The translations under genes and the position numbers were made by a program. Under the pieces are notes generated by a model. It ran no database searches. It was not told the origin of the DNA and saw nothing but the letters and a program-made list of their open reading frames with translations. This document shows positions 41,455 to 52,800 of a stretch of DNA of 64,000 bases, in pieces (position 1 is the stretch's first letter; the number at the start of each line of letters is the position of its first letter). The stretch is from Prorocentrum cordatum (taxonomy: Eukaryota > Sar > Dinophyceae > Prorocentrales > Prorocentraceae): contig CAUYUJ010018496.1 in the NCBI GenBank assembly GCA_963575745.1, positions 1-64,000 on the forward strand, given 5' to 3'.

Positions 41455-42775
41455 CACGAGTCCAGAGCGGCCTCCGGCACCGTTTCCGGACAGATCCGGT
41501 GGATCCGCTGGATCCGCTGGATCCGGTGACGAATCCCAAACCGGCGCCCTCGCTTGAGACATCCTCACAAAACCGGCCCCGGGGGAGGTGCCCAGAGGAG
41601 CCCAGAGCGGCCTCCGGCACCGTTTCCGGACAGATCCGTGGATCCGCTGGATCCGCTGGATCCGGTGACGAATCCCAAACCGGCGCCCTCGCTTGAGACA
41701 TCCTCACAAAACCGGCCCCGGGGGAGGTGCCCAGAGGAGCCCAGAGCGGCCTCCGGCACCGTTTCCGGACAGATCCGGTGGATCCGCTGGATCCGCTGGA
41801 TCCGGTGACGAATCCCAAACCGGCGCCCTCGCTTGAGACATCCTCACAAAACCGGCCCCGGGGGAGGTGCCCAGAGGAGCCCAGAGCGGCCTCCGGCACC
41901 GTTTCCGGACAGATCCGGTGGATCCGCTGGATCCGGTGACGAATCCCAAACCGGCGCCCTCGCTTGAGACATCCTCACAAAACCGGCCCCGGGGGAGGTG
42001 CCCAGAGGAGCCCAGAGCGGCCTCCGGCACCGTTTCCGGACAGATCCGGTGGATCCGCTGGATCCGCTGGATCCGGTGACGAATCCCAAACCGGCGCCCT
42101 CGCTTGAGACATCCTCACAAAACCGGCCCCGGGGGAGGTGCCCAGAGGAGCCCAGAGCGGCCTCCGGCACCGTTTCCGGCACCGTTTCCGGACTGGATCC
42201 GCTGGATCCGGTGACGAATCCCAAACCGGCGCCCTCGCTTGAGACATCCTCACAAAACCGGCCCCGGGGGAGGTGCCCAGAGGAGCCCAGAGCGGCCTCC
42301 GGCACCGTTTCCGGACAGATCCGGTGGATCCGCTGGATCCGCTGGATCCGGTGACGAATCCCAAACCGGCGCCCTCGCTTGAGACATCCTCACAAAACCG
42401 GCCCCGGGGGAGGTGCCCAGAGGAGCCCAGAGCGGCCTCCGGCACCGTTTCCGGACAGATCCGCTGGATCCGCTGGATCCGCTGGATCCGGTGACGAATC
42501 CCAAACCGGCGCCCTCGCTTGAGACATCCTCACAAAACCGGCCCCGGGGGAGGTGCCCAGAGGAGCCCAGAGCGGCCTCCGGCACCGTTTCCGGACAGAT
42601 CCGCTGGATCCGGTGGATGACGAATCCCAAACCGGCGCCCTCGCTTGAGACATCCTCACAAAACCGGCCCCGGGGGAGGTGCCCAGAGGAGCCCAGAGCG
42701 GCCTCCGGCACCGTTTCCGGACAGATCCGGACAGATCCGGTGGATCCGCGCCCCGGGGGAGGTGCCCAGAGGAGG
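41455..42775 (+). repeat. 140-bp satellite with inner TGGATCCGC subrepeats
   Basis: About nine units containing GCGGCCTCCGGCACCGTTTC, one to three copies of TGGATCCGC and GCGCCCTCGCTTGAGAC. Unit length varies in steps of 9 bp because the number of TGGATCCGC copies differs. Confidence 0.95.
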
Positions 42776-42915
42776 AATGAGGAGGAGGAGGAGGAGGAGG
42801 AGGAGGAGGAGGAGGAGGAGAAGATGATGGAGCTGCGGGGTGGAGGAGGACAGACGGAGGCAAGAGAAGGATGGAGGAGGAGGAGGAGGAGGAGGAGGAG
42901 GAGGAGGAGGAGGAA
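42776..42915 (+). repeat. Two GGA tracts
   Basis: GGA runs at 42,779-42,822 and 42,868-42,913 with a short unique piece between them. Confidence 0.9.
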
Positions 42916-42999
42916 CCTCATCACCCTTGCCAACAAGCGCACGCACCTTCTTCTTTATACAGAAACTCCCGATCAACCGCAGAGCGGCCGGCTAGTAAA

Positions 43000-44640
43000 A
43001 AATAATCATTGGTGGTAGATGTGCCCCACTGCTGTGCGGCACCCTCTGCTAGGCAAGACCCCTTCCCCAAGTTGCTTTAAAAATAATATTTGGTACTAGA
43101 CGTGCCCCATCTACTGCGTGGCACACTCTGCTAGGCAATGGCCCTCCCCAAGTTGCTTTAAAAAGAATCCTAAAGAATCCTTGGTGCTTGACGTGCCCCA
43201 TTTGCTGCGCGGCACCCTCTGCTAGGCAAGAGCCCTCCCCAAGTTGATCAAAAAATAAATCCTTGGTGATAGGCGTGCCCCATCTGCTCCGTGGCACCCT
43301 TTGTTGGGCAATGGCCCTCCCCAAGTGGGTTAAAAGAAGAATAATTGGTGCTAGGCGTGCCCCTCCTGCTGTGCGACACCTTCTGCTAGGCAAGGCCCCT
43401 CCCCAAGTTGATTAAGCCATGCATCCTTGGTGCAAAGCGTGCCCCATCTGCTGAACGGCGCCTTCTGCTAGGCAAGACCCCTCCCCAAGTTGCTTTAAAA
43501 AGAATCCTCGGTGCTAGACGTGCCCCATCTGCTGTGTGGCACCCTGTCTGCGGGGCAATGGCCCCCCCAATGTGATTCAAATAGCATCCTTGATGCCAGG
43601 CGTGCCCCATCTGTTGTTCGGCACCTTCTGCTAGGCAAGGCCCCTCCCCAAGGTGATTTTAAAAAGAATCCTTGATGCTAAATGGGCCCCTTTGCTGCGC
43701 GACGCCCTCTCCATGGTAATTTTGCTGGAAGCACCTTCTGCTGGGCCAGACCCTTCCCCAAGTTCATTAAACAGAATCCCTGGTGCTAGGCATGCCCTCT
43801 TGCTGTGCGGCACCTTTGCTAGGCGAGACACCTCGCCAAGTTGATTATAACAGAGTCTTTGGTGCTGGACATGCCCCTTTACTGCGCGGCACCCTCAAAT
43901 AGGCAAGAGCCCTCCCCCAGTTTATACAACATAATCATTTGTGCTAGGCGTGCCCCATATGTTGTGCGGCACCTTCTGCTAGGCAAGGCCCCTCCCCAAG
44001 TTGATTAAAACAAAATCCTTGGTGCTAGATGGGCCCCTTCGTTGTGCGGCACCCTCTCCAAGGTGAGCCCCTTTGCTGCGCGGCACCTTCTGCTAGGCCA
44101 GACCCTTCCCCAAGTTAATTAAAACAGAATCCCTGGTGCTAGACATGCCTTTTGCTGTGCGTGCTTGGCAAGACCCCTCGCCATGTTGATTAAAAAAGAA
44201 TCCTTGGTGCTAGGCATGCCCCTTTGATGTTTTCACCCTCTGATAGGCAAGAGCCCTCCCCAAGTTGATATTAACAAATAATCATTGGTGCTAGGCGTGC
44301 CGCACCTGCTGTGCGGCACCTTCTGCCTAGACAAGACCCCTCCCCAAGTTGATTAAAAAAGAGTCCTTGGTGCTAGATGTGCCCCTTTGCTGTGCGGCAC
44401 CCTCTCCAAGGTGAGCCCCTTTGCTGCGCGGCACCGTCTGCTAGGCCAGACCCTTCCCCAAGTTAATTAAAATAGAATGCCTGGTGCTAGACATGCCTTT
44501 TGCTGTGCGGCACCCTATGCTAGACACGACCCCTCGCCAAGTTGATTAAAAAAGAATCCATGGTGCTAGGCATGCCCCACCTGCTGCGCGGCACCTTCTG
44601 CCTAGACAAGCCCCCTCCCCAAGTTGATCAACTAAGAATC
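43000..44640 (+). repeat. 82-bp satellite, main block
   Basis: About 20 units, spaced 80-91 bp, with GTGCCCCATCTGCTGTGCGG, CACCCTCTGCTAGGCAAGAC and CCCCAAGTTGATTAAA. Some units are truncated or carry inserts (near 44,040-44,080 and 44,400). Confidence 0.95.
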
Positions 44641-44880
44641 CTAAGAGGTCCCAAAACGGCCCCCCAGGAGGTTTCAAATCAGCTTCCAAGAGCCCGACGA
44701 GAAACCTCGCAAGAGACCCCCAAACAAACATCCAGGAGGCTTTGGACCCGCAACCCAGCCCCATCGGGACGCGGCGGCCGGCGGCGGCGGGGGCGACGAC
44801 GACGACGACGCCGCGCTCGCGCCCGCGCCCGCGCGCATGTCGCGCGCGCCGGGAGGCTTCACAATCCTTTGTGTTTAACG
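44641..44880. other. Spacer between satellites, no gene recognised
   Basis: Short GC-rich stretch with GAC and CGC words. No motif. Confidence 0.5.
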
Positions 44881-46275
44881 TATGTGCTTATAGATTGGTC
44901 CTCTCCTGGGGCTTCCTGGGGCCTCCCGGGGCTTCCTGGGGCCTCCTGGAGTTTCCTGCGGCTTTCTGGGTTTTCCTGGAGTCTCCTGGAGCCCCGGGGC
45001 TTCCTGGGGCCTCCTGGTGCCTTCTGGGGCTGTCTTGGCCCCTCCCGGTGCCTCGTGCAGCTGTCTTGGCCCTCTCCCTGGGGCGCGAATCCTTTGTCTT
45101 AAACGTATGTGCCAATAGATTGGCCTTCTCTTGGGGCGCGAGTCCATTGTCATGTGTTTCACGCATGTGCCTACAGACTGGACTGGCCTACTCATGGGGC
45201 CCAATGTTTAGTCTTTTACGTACGTGCTTATTGATTGGCCGTATGATGGGGCGCGAATCCTTGGCGTGTTAAGTGATGCCTAGAGATTTGCCTTCTTTTG
45301 GGGCGCGAATCCTTTCTGTGTTTTGCACATGTGCGTATAGCTTTCTTGGGGCACGCGTGTGCCTATAGATTGGCCCTTTCCAGGGGCGCGAATCTTTCGT
45401 GTTTTACGCGTTTGCTTATAGATTTGCCTTCCCCTGGGGCGCGAGCCCTGCGTGTTTTACGTTTGCGCCTATGGATTTGCCCTCTCCTGGGGCACGAACC
45501 CTTCGCGCTTTACGTATGTGCCTATAGATTCGCCCTCTCCTGGAGCACGAATCCTTCGTGTCTTACGCGTGTGCATATAGATTGGCCTTCCCCTGGAGCA
45601 CGAATTCTTTTGTGTTTAACGCATGTGCCAATATATCGGCCTTCTCTTGGAACACGAATCCTCTTAGTGTTTTCGTATGTGCCTATAGATTGACCCTCTC
45701 CTAGGGCGCGAATATTTCGTGCTTCGCGTGCGTGCTGATAGAGTGAGCGTATCATGGGGGACGAATCCTTAGCGTGATTGGTCCTCTCCTGGAGCACGAA
45801 TCCTTCGTGTTTTACGCGCGTGCATATAGATTTGCCTTCCCCAGGGGCACCAATCCTTTTGTGTTTAATGCATGTGCCAATATATTGGCTTTCTCTTGGA
45901 ACACGAATCCTCGTAGTGCTTTACGTATGTGCCTATAGATTCGCCCTCTCCTGAAACACGAATCCTTCGTGTCTTACGCGTGTGCATATAGATTGGCCTT
46001 CCCCTGGGGCGCGAACTCTTTTGTGTTTAACGCATGTGCCAATCTATCGGCCTTCTCTTGGAACACGAATCCTCTTAGTGTTTTACGTATGTGCCTGTAG
46101 ATTGACCCTCTCCTAGGGCGCGAATCTTTCGTGCTTCACGTGCGCGCTGATAGAGTGGCCGTATCATGGGGGACGAATCCTTAGCGTGATTGGCCCTCTG
46201 CTGGGGCACGATCCCTTTCCAAGGGCACGACTCTTTTACGTTTTACGTAATTGCTTATAGATTTGCCCTCCCCTG
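44881..46275 (+). repeat. 58-bp satellite
   Basis: About 20 units of TATAGATTGGCC, CTCTCCTGGGGCGCGAATCC and TGTGTTTTACGTATGTGCC. Between 44,900 and 45,075 it is interrupted by a short GGGGCCTCCTGG-type repeat. Confidence 0.9.
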
Positions 46276-46790
46276 GGGCACGAACCCTGCGAGGCGTCAC
46301 GAGCTTCACCGGGCGTCGGGGGAATAGAGGCTTCATGCCAAATAGAGGCTTCACGAGCTTCAATGGGCGTCAAGGGAAAGAGGCTTCAGGCCGAATAGAG
46401 GCGTCACGAGCTTCACCGGGCGCCAGGGGAATAGAGGCTTCAGGCCGAATAGAGGTCTCACGAGCTTCAGTGAGCGTCAAGGGAATGGAGGCTTCAGACC
46501 GAATAGAGGCTTCAGGGGAACACAGGGTCCAGGCCGAATAGGCGCATCTAGGGTCGCCACCCCACCAGTGCGTCGCAATTCGTAGGCCGAATAGAGGCGT
46601 CACGAGCCGAATAGAGGCTTCAGGCCGAATAGAGGCTTCACGAGCTTCAATGGGCGTCAAGGGAATAGAAGCTTCAGACCGAATAGAGGCGTCACGAGCT
46701 TCACCAGGCGTCAGCGGAATAGAGGCGTCACCGCAGCTCTTTGGGGGAACAGCGTCTTCAATTAGCGTCTTCGGCGCCGGCTCGAACTGG
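46276..46790 (-). repeat. 18-bp-related array III, inverted, with leader
   Basis: On the minus strand the units read GTGAAGCCTCTATTCGG and GTGACGCCTCTATTCGG, close to GTGAAGACGCTATTCGG of arrays I and II. Its minus-strand start (46,740-46,790) carries the same leader as array I (CCCAGTTCGAGCCGGCGCC). It is more diverged than arrays I and II. Confidence 0.8.
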
Positions 46791-46816
46791 GACCCCCCTG
46801 GGCCAGGCCCTTCTGT

Positions 46817-46843
46817 ATATATATATATATATACATACATACA

Positions 46844-46875
<32 letters not shown>

Positions 46876-46975
46876 CACATACATACAAATAAACAAACAA
46901 ACAAACAAACAAACATACATAGACATATGCATATACATATACACATATATACTTAAGGTATTATACCTATCTATA
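46817..46975 (+). repeat. (TA)n, (CATA)n and (AAAC)n microsatellite
   Basis: A TA run, then CATA units, then AAAC units. This AT-rich block in GC-rich DNA lies directly outside the leader of array III. A G run of 14 follows at about 46,991-47,004. Confidence 0.95.
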
Positions 46976-47004
46976 TATGTATGAATCGGCCCGGGGGGGG
47001 GGGG

Positions 47005-47440
47005 GGCGCGGACCGCTGCCTCAGCGTGGCATGGGGGGCCAAACGAGTTTGGACCCGCCAGAAGGGCCCTCAAGAAGCCCCGGGGCCACCAAAAAGGTGT
47101 TTCAAAGGGGGCCAGAGGGCACCAAAACGCCCCGAACACGCCGACCATTGCTGCGAGACGGCTTATGCGCATGGCCTCCAGGTCTTACGAGAGCTGCAAG
47201 CTGATCCCCCAGAGAGGCCCCAGGAGCGAAAGTCATCGAGTCCCCTATGGCTTGGCCAGGAAACCATCCTGTGGTGTTGGATCCTCGTTTTGAAAAAAAC
47301 GGTCCCCGCGTTCCCTCCTTCCCTCCCTCCTTCCCTCCTCCCTTCCTTCCCTCCTCTCCTCCCTCCTCCCCCTCTACTCTCCTCCCCTCCCATCCCTGCC
47401 CCTGCCCTCCGCATGTCTTCGTCATCGTCTCCCTACCTAA
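47005..47440. other. No gene; dispersed repeat and TCCC tract
   Basis: At 47,115-47,150 the sequence AACGCCCCGAACACGCCGACC with CATTGCT nearly repeats at 49,715-49,745. A TCCC/CTCC tract lies at 47,318-47,400. Confidence 0.6.
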
Positions 47441-47444
47441 CACA

Positions 47445-49450
47445 GTGTTTCGTGGCCCCATGGGGAGCTACACAGAAGGCCCCAGTGACGCTGTCCACAT
47501 GCGTCTCCGCCACACAGCACATCGTTTCGTGGCCCCACAGGGAGCTCCACCAAATGTCCCAGTGGCGGTGTCCACATGCGTTTCCCCCACCCATCACATC
47601 GCTTCGTGGCCCCACAGGGAGCTCCACCGAATGCCCACTGGCGCTGTCCACATGCGCCCCCCCCCCCCCAGCACAGCGCTGCGTTGCCGCATAGGGAGCT
47701 CCACCTAAAACCCCAGTGGCGGTGTCTTCATGCGTTTCCCCCACCCAGCACAGCGCTCCGTGGCCCCTTAGTGGCCCCTTAGGGAGCTCCACCGAATGCC
47801 CCAGTGGCGGTGTCCACATGCGTCGCCCCCACCCAACACAGCGTTTGGTGGCCCCATAGGGAACTCCACCGAATGCCCCGGTGGCGGTGTCTACATGCAC
47901 CTCCCCCACCCAGCACACCGTTTCGTGGTCCCACGGGGAGCTCCACCGAATGTCCCAGCGGCGGTGTCCACATGCGTTTCCCCCACCCAGCACACTGTTT
48001 CGTGACCCCAAAGGGAGCTCCGCCGAAGGCCCCAGTGGCGGTGTCCACATGCGCCCACCCCGTCTCCCCCCCACCCCACCCAGCACAGCGCTTCGTGGCC
48101 CCACTGGGAACTCCACCTAGGGCCTCATGGGCGGTGTCCACATGCGTTTCCCCCACCCAGCACACCGCTTCGTGGCCCCATAGGAAACGTCACCGAATGC
48201 CCCAGCGGCGCTGTCCACATGCGTCTCCTCCACCCAACACAGCGTTGCGTTGCCCCATAATTCGGGAGCTCCACCGAATGCCACTCCACATGCGTTTCCC
48301 CCACCCAGCACAGCGCTCCGTGGCCCCATAGGGAGGTTCCACCGAATGCCCCAGTGGCGGTGCCCACATGCGTCTCCCCTACCCAGTTCAGCGCTTCGTG
48401 GCCACATGGGGAGCTCCACCGAATGCCCCAGTGGCGGTGCCCACATGCGTCTCCCCCACCCAACACAACGCTTCGTGGCCCCATAGGGAGCCCCACCTAG
48501 GGCCCAAATGGCGGTGCCCACATGCGCCTCCCCCACCCAGCACATCGCTTCGTGGCCCCATAGGGAACTCCACCGAAGGCCCCAGTGGCGGTGTCCACAT
48601 GCGTCTCCCCTACCCAGTGCAGCGCCGCGTGGCCCCATGGGAAACCCCACCGAAGGCCCCAGCGGCGGTGTCCACATGCGTCTCCCCCACCCAGTGCAGC
48701 GTTTCGTGGCCCCACGGGGGGCTGCACCGAAGGCCCCAGTGGCGGTGTCCACATGCACCTTTCCTGCCCAGTGCAGCGTTTCGTGTCTCCATAGGGAGCT
48801 CCGCCGAAGGCCTCAGTGGCGGTGTCCACATGCGTCTCCCCCACCAAGCACTGCGCTTCGGGGCCCCATAGGGCGGCCCACCCAACCCGGTACAGCGCTT
48901 CGTGGCCCCATAGGGAGCTCCACCGACGGCCGCAGTGGCGGTGTCCACGTGCGCCTTTCCCACCCAGCACAGCGTGTCGTGGCCCCATAAAAAAAGCTCC
49001 ACCGAAGGACCCAGTGGCGGTGTCCACATTCGTCCCCCCACCCAGCACAGCGCTTCGTGGCCCCATAGGGAGCTCCACCGAATGCCCCAGTGACGGTGTC
49101 CACATGCATGTCTCCTACCCAGTGCAGCGCTTCTTGGCCCCATAGTGAGCTCCACCGAAGGCCCCAGTGACGGTGTCCACATGCGTCTCCCCACCCAGCA
49201 CAGCGCTTCGTGGCCCCATAGGGAGCTCCACCGAAGGCCCCAGTGGCAGTGTCCACATGCATGTCTCCTACCCAGTGCAGCGCTTCGTGGCCCCATGGGG
49301 AGCTCCGCCGAATGCTCCAGTGACGGTGTCCACATGCGTCTCCCCACCCAGCACAGCGCTTCGTGGCCCCATAGGGAGCTCCACCGCCAGTGGCGGTGTC
49401 CACATGCGTCTCACACACCCTCTCGCCCATAGGGAGCTCCACCGAAGACG
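47445..49450 (+). repeat. 77-bp satellite
   Basis: About 25 units spaced 75-78 bp with TTCGTGGCCCCATAGGGAGC, CCGAATGCCCCAGTGGCGG and TGTCCACATGCGTCTCCCCC. It ends about 400 bp before the start codon of the giant gene. Frames in it are open in many phases but shift every unit, so they are not coding. Confidence 0.95.
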
Positions 49451-49813
49451 ATACCCACAACTGCGGTACTCACAGCTGCATATGGTTGGGTCCTTCGCCA
49501 GGCTAATTTCTAGGATTCTCGTGTGGTCGCCTGCTCCGCTGCCCGACGCCCCGAGACGGCACAAGAGGCGCCCAAGAGAGCCCGAAGACATTTCAAGAGG
49601 GCGCCAAGACGGCCCAAGAGGCGCCCAAAATCGCCCAAGATGGTTCAGGGCGCCCCCCCAAAATAAGCTTGCACACGCCACAAACAAAAGCCCCAAAGGA
49701 GGCCAACATGACCCTAAAACGGCCCCAGCACGCCAACCATTGCTTCGATGCGGGCCACGAAACACCCAAGACGGCCCAAGAGGGCTCCGTAGCAATTTCG
49801 GCAAAAGCCGTGA
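49451..49813. other. Region 5' of the giant gene
   Basis: About 360 bp with degenerate GGCCCAAGAGGCGCCC words and the repeat shared with 47,115. A stop codon in the frame of the giant gene lies at 49,811-49,813. No promoter element is recognised; dinoflagellate promoters are poorly defined. Confidence 0.5.
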
Positions 49814-49858
49814 TGGCTCATTTCATTTGACCATGGGGTTTGGCCGGGTTGTGCGCTC

Positions 49859-52800
49859 ATGCGAGCTTTGCCCTTTGCTGGAACAGCTTCCCTCTCCGGT
49901 GATACGCCCAGTGGGGTGCGATCCAGCCACAGCCTCCAGCGGTCTGTGTTGTTGGCGAGCGTGTCGCTGCTTGCTGCTTGGGCGGCATGGGAAGTGGCAC
50001 CCGCTGTGGCAGTTGACTTGGAGGTGACTGCGACGACGGCGCCAGAGAGGAAGGTGCGCGGTGACGCCCCTTCCATGCCGCTGGTCGGGCCAATCCAGCC
50101 AGAGAGTACTGCACGCAGCGGCCTCATGGACAGCGGCGTCCGAAACTGGACGCTGCTCCCAGAAGGGCCAGTAAGGCTGCCAGTCGGCGTGCTTCTGTCG
50201 GCTGGGCCAGCGCCAGTGGATGCAGCAACTGCAGGGCTGTCGGCCAGGAATGTTTCTGCAGAAGGCGGCTACACCTTACTGGACGCTGGAATGACCTGCG
50301 ACGATGTAGGCCTCGCTGACATGTCGAGTTCGTCCGAGTGTTTCGGCAGTGCGGTGAGCTCCACTGGAATGACAGGCATCACCACCAGGTACATCCCCGC
50401 AGCATTAGGATTCAGTTGCATCTTCCACACAGCATCCAACGATATTTTGTTCTCGCTGTCCACTAGCTCCGCGACGCAGTCGTCCCCCGCCTGGAGGTAC
50501 ATCTGCAAAGGCGCGTACACGACCACGGTATCCGCCGCCTCAGGCACGAGCACGACCGTCTCTTACACGGGCACGGCGACTGCGACAGCGGCCCCAGCTC
50601 AGAAAGCAGAAGGACCGTCGGACAGAAGGCTTACCCTCAACAACTATAACAACGGCTACTCCTTCCTGCCCGTCGACATGACCTGCGAAGAGGTTGGCCT
50701 CAGCGACGTGGTGAGCGCATCGGAGTGCGAGAACCTCGCGATGATTGCCGCAGGACTGAGCGGCAAGACTTTCACATCACTTCCTGCAGGATTCGCTCAT
50801 ATCAGCTGCATCTACGACACAGAATCTGAATCTGTTTTCTACTCCACGTCCACTGGCTCCGACACATCAGCAAACCCTAATTTTCGGTACATCTGCCCAG
50901 GCATATACACGAGCACAGTATCCTCTTCCAGCACGACGGGAAGCAGCCAAACTACGACGACTGGCAGCAGCATCACCAGCGCCACGATCACGTCGACTAG
51001 CAGCAGCACCGCCAGCAGCACGACCCAGACCTTGACGCCTGGGCCTGGCTTCTCGATCTTGCCGCTGGGCTGGACGTGCCCTGACGTTGGTTTGGATGAC
51101 ATCCCGAGCGAAGACGTCTGCTTCATGACCGCGGCACCGGCGCTCGGCGTGACCACGCCCCAGCAAGTCCCCGTCGCGGGCACGTCGTCCGGGATCAGCT
51201 GCGTCTACGACATTGTTTTAAACATTTTGTATTTCGGGGAAGCGACAGGCGATCAGACACGGGGTGATGAAGATCGCCGCTTCATCTGCCTCGGGGTATA
51301 CACGACTACGGAAACCTCCACTGCGACCACTACCATCTCGAGAAGCAGCAGCACCACTGCGACCACCTCTGCAACCAGCAGCACCACGCGCAGCAGCAGC
51401 AGCGCCACCAGCAGCTTCAGTGTGACCAGCACGACGGGAACCAGTAGTACCACGCGCACCAGCACGAGTGTTACCAGCAGCGCCACCGCGACCAGCGTGA
51501 GCGGATCCAGCAGCACCACTGCGACCAGCACAACGGGAACAAGCAGCACCAGCGCAACGAGCAGCAGCACAGTGTCCAGCACGAGTGGATCCAGCAGCAC
51601 AGTGTCCACCACGACGACTGGCAGCAGCACCACCAGCGCCACCATCACGTCGACTGGCAGCAGCACCACCAGCGCCACGACGACCCGCACTAGTACCACT
51701 GGCAGCAGCAGCACCACCGGTACCACTCTGATTTACTCCCTGCTGTCGCCTCATCAGACTTGTGCCGACTTTGCCCTAGCGGACGTGTCAAGTTCAGAGG
51801 AGTGCTTCGACCAGGCGCGGCCCTCTGCTGGCCTGCAGGACAAGAGCCCGCTCGTCTTACCAGGATTTAATTTCTACGGATGCGTTTACAACGTGGCGAG
51901 TGATATCATCATTTTTGCGAGCGATGGATCACCCAGCACGACCTCGAACAACTGGCACTACATTTGCAAAGGCGAAACCACTACGACGACTAGCGCAACC
52001 AGCAGCACTACTGTGACCAGTAAGACGGCAAGCAGCAGCACCACGCGCTCGAGCACCAGCGCCACCAGCAGCACCACGGAGTCCACCACGACTGGAACCA
52101 GCAGCACTACTTTCAGCAGCACCAGTGGGACCAGCAGCACCACTGTAAGCAGCAGCACCACGTGGAGCAGCACAAGCGCAACGAGCAGCAGCACAATGTC
52201 CAGCACGAGTGGGTCCAGCAGCACGACTGTGAGCAGCACAAGTGGAACCAGCAGCACCACAGTGACGAGCTCGACAAGAACAAGCAGCACCACGCGCAGC
52301 AGCACCAGCGCCACCAGCAGCACTACTGCGACCAGCACAAGTGGATCAAGCAGCACAACCGGGACGAGCAGCACCACTCGCAGTAGCATTAGCACATCCA
52401 GCAGCACCACAGTGACCAGCATGAGTGGATCCAGCAGCACCACGCGCAGCAGCACGAGTGCCACCAGCAGCTCCACCGTGACCAGCACCAGTGGATCCAG
52501 CAGCACCAGTGTGACAAGCACGACAGGGAGCAGCAGCACCACAGTGACGAGCTCGACAAGAACAAGCAGCACCACGCGCAGCAGCACCAGTGCCACCAGC
52601 AGCACCACTGCGACCAGCACGAGTGCTACCAGCAGCACCACCGGCAGCAGCACCAGCGCAACCAGCAGCACCACTGTGACGAGCACAAGCGAAACCAGCA
52701 GCACATCTGTGACCAGCAGCACCACTCACAGCAGCATTAGCGCATCCAGCAGCACCACTGTGACCAGCACAACGGGAACCAGCAGCACCACGCGCAGCAG

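Noticed and set aside
47445-49450. 77-bp satellite as a zinc-finger or other repeat protein
   Set aside because: 77 is not a multiple of three, so the frame changes each unit. The His/Cys in its translations come from repeated CAC and TGT words only.
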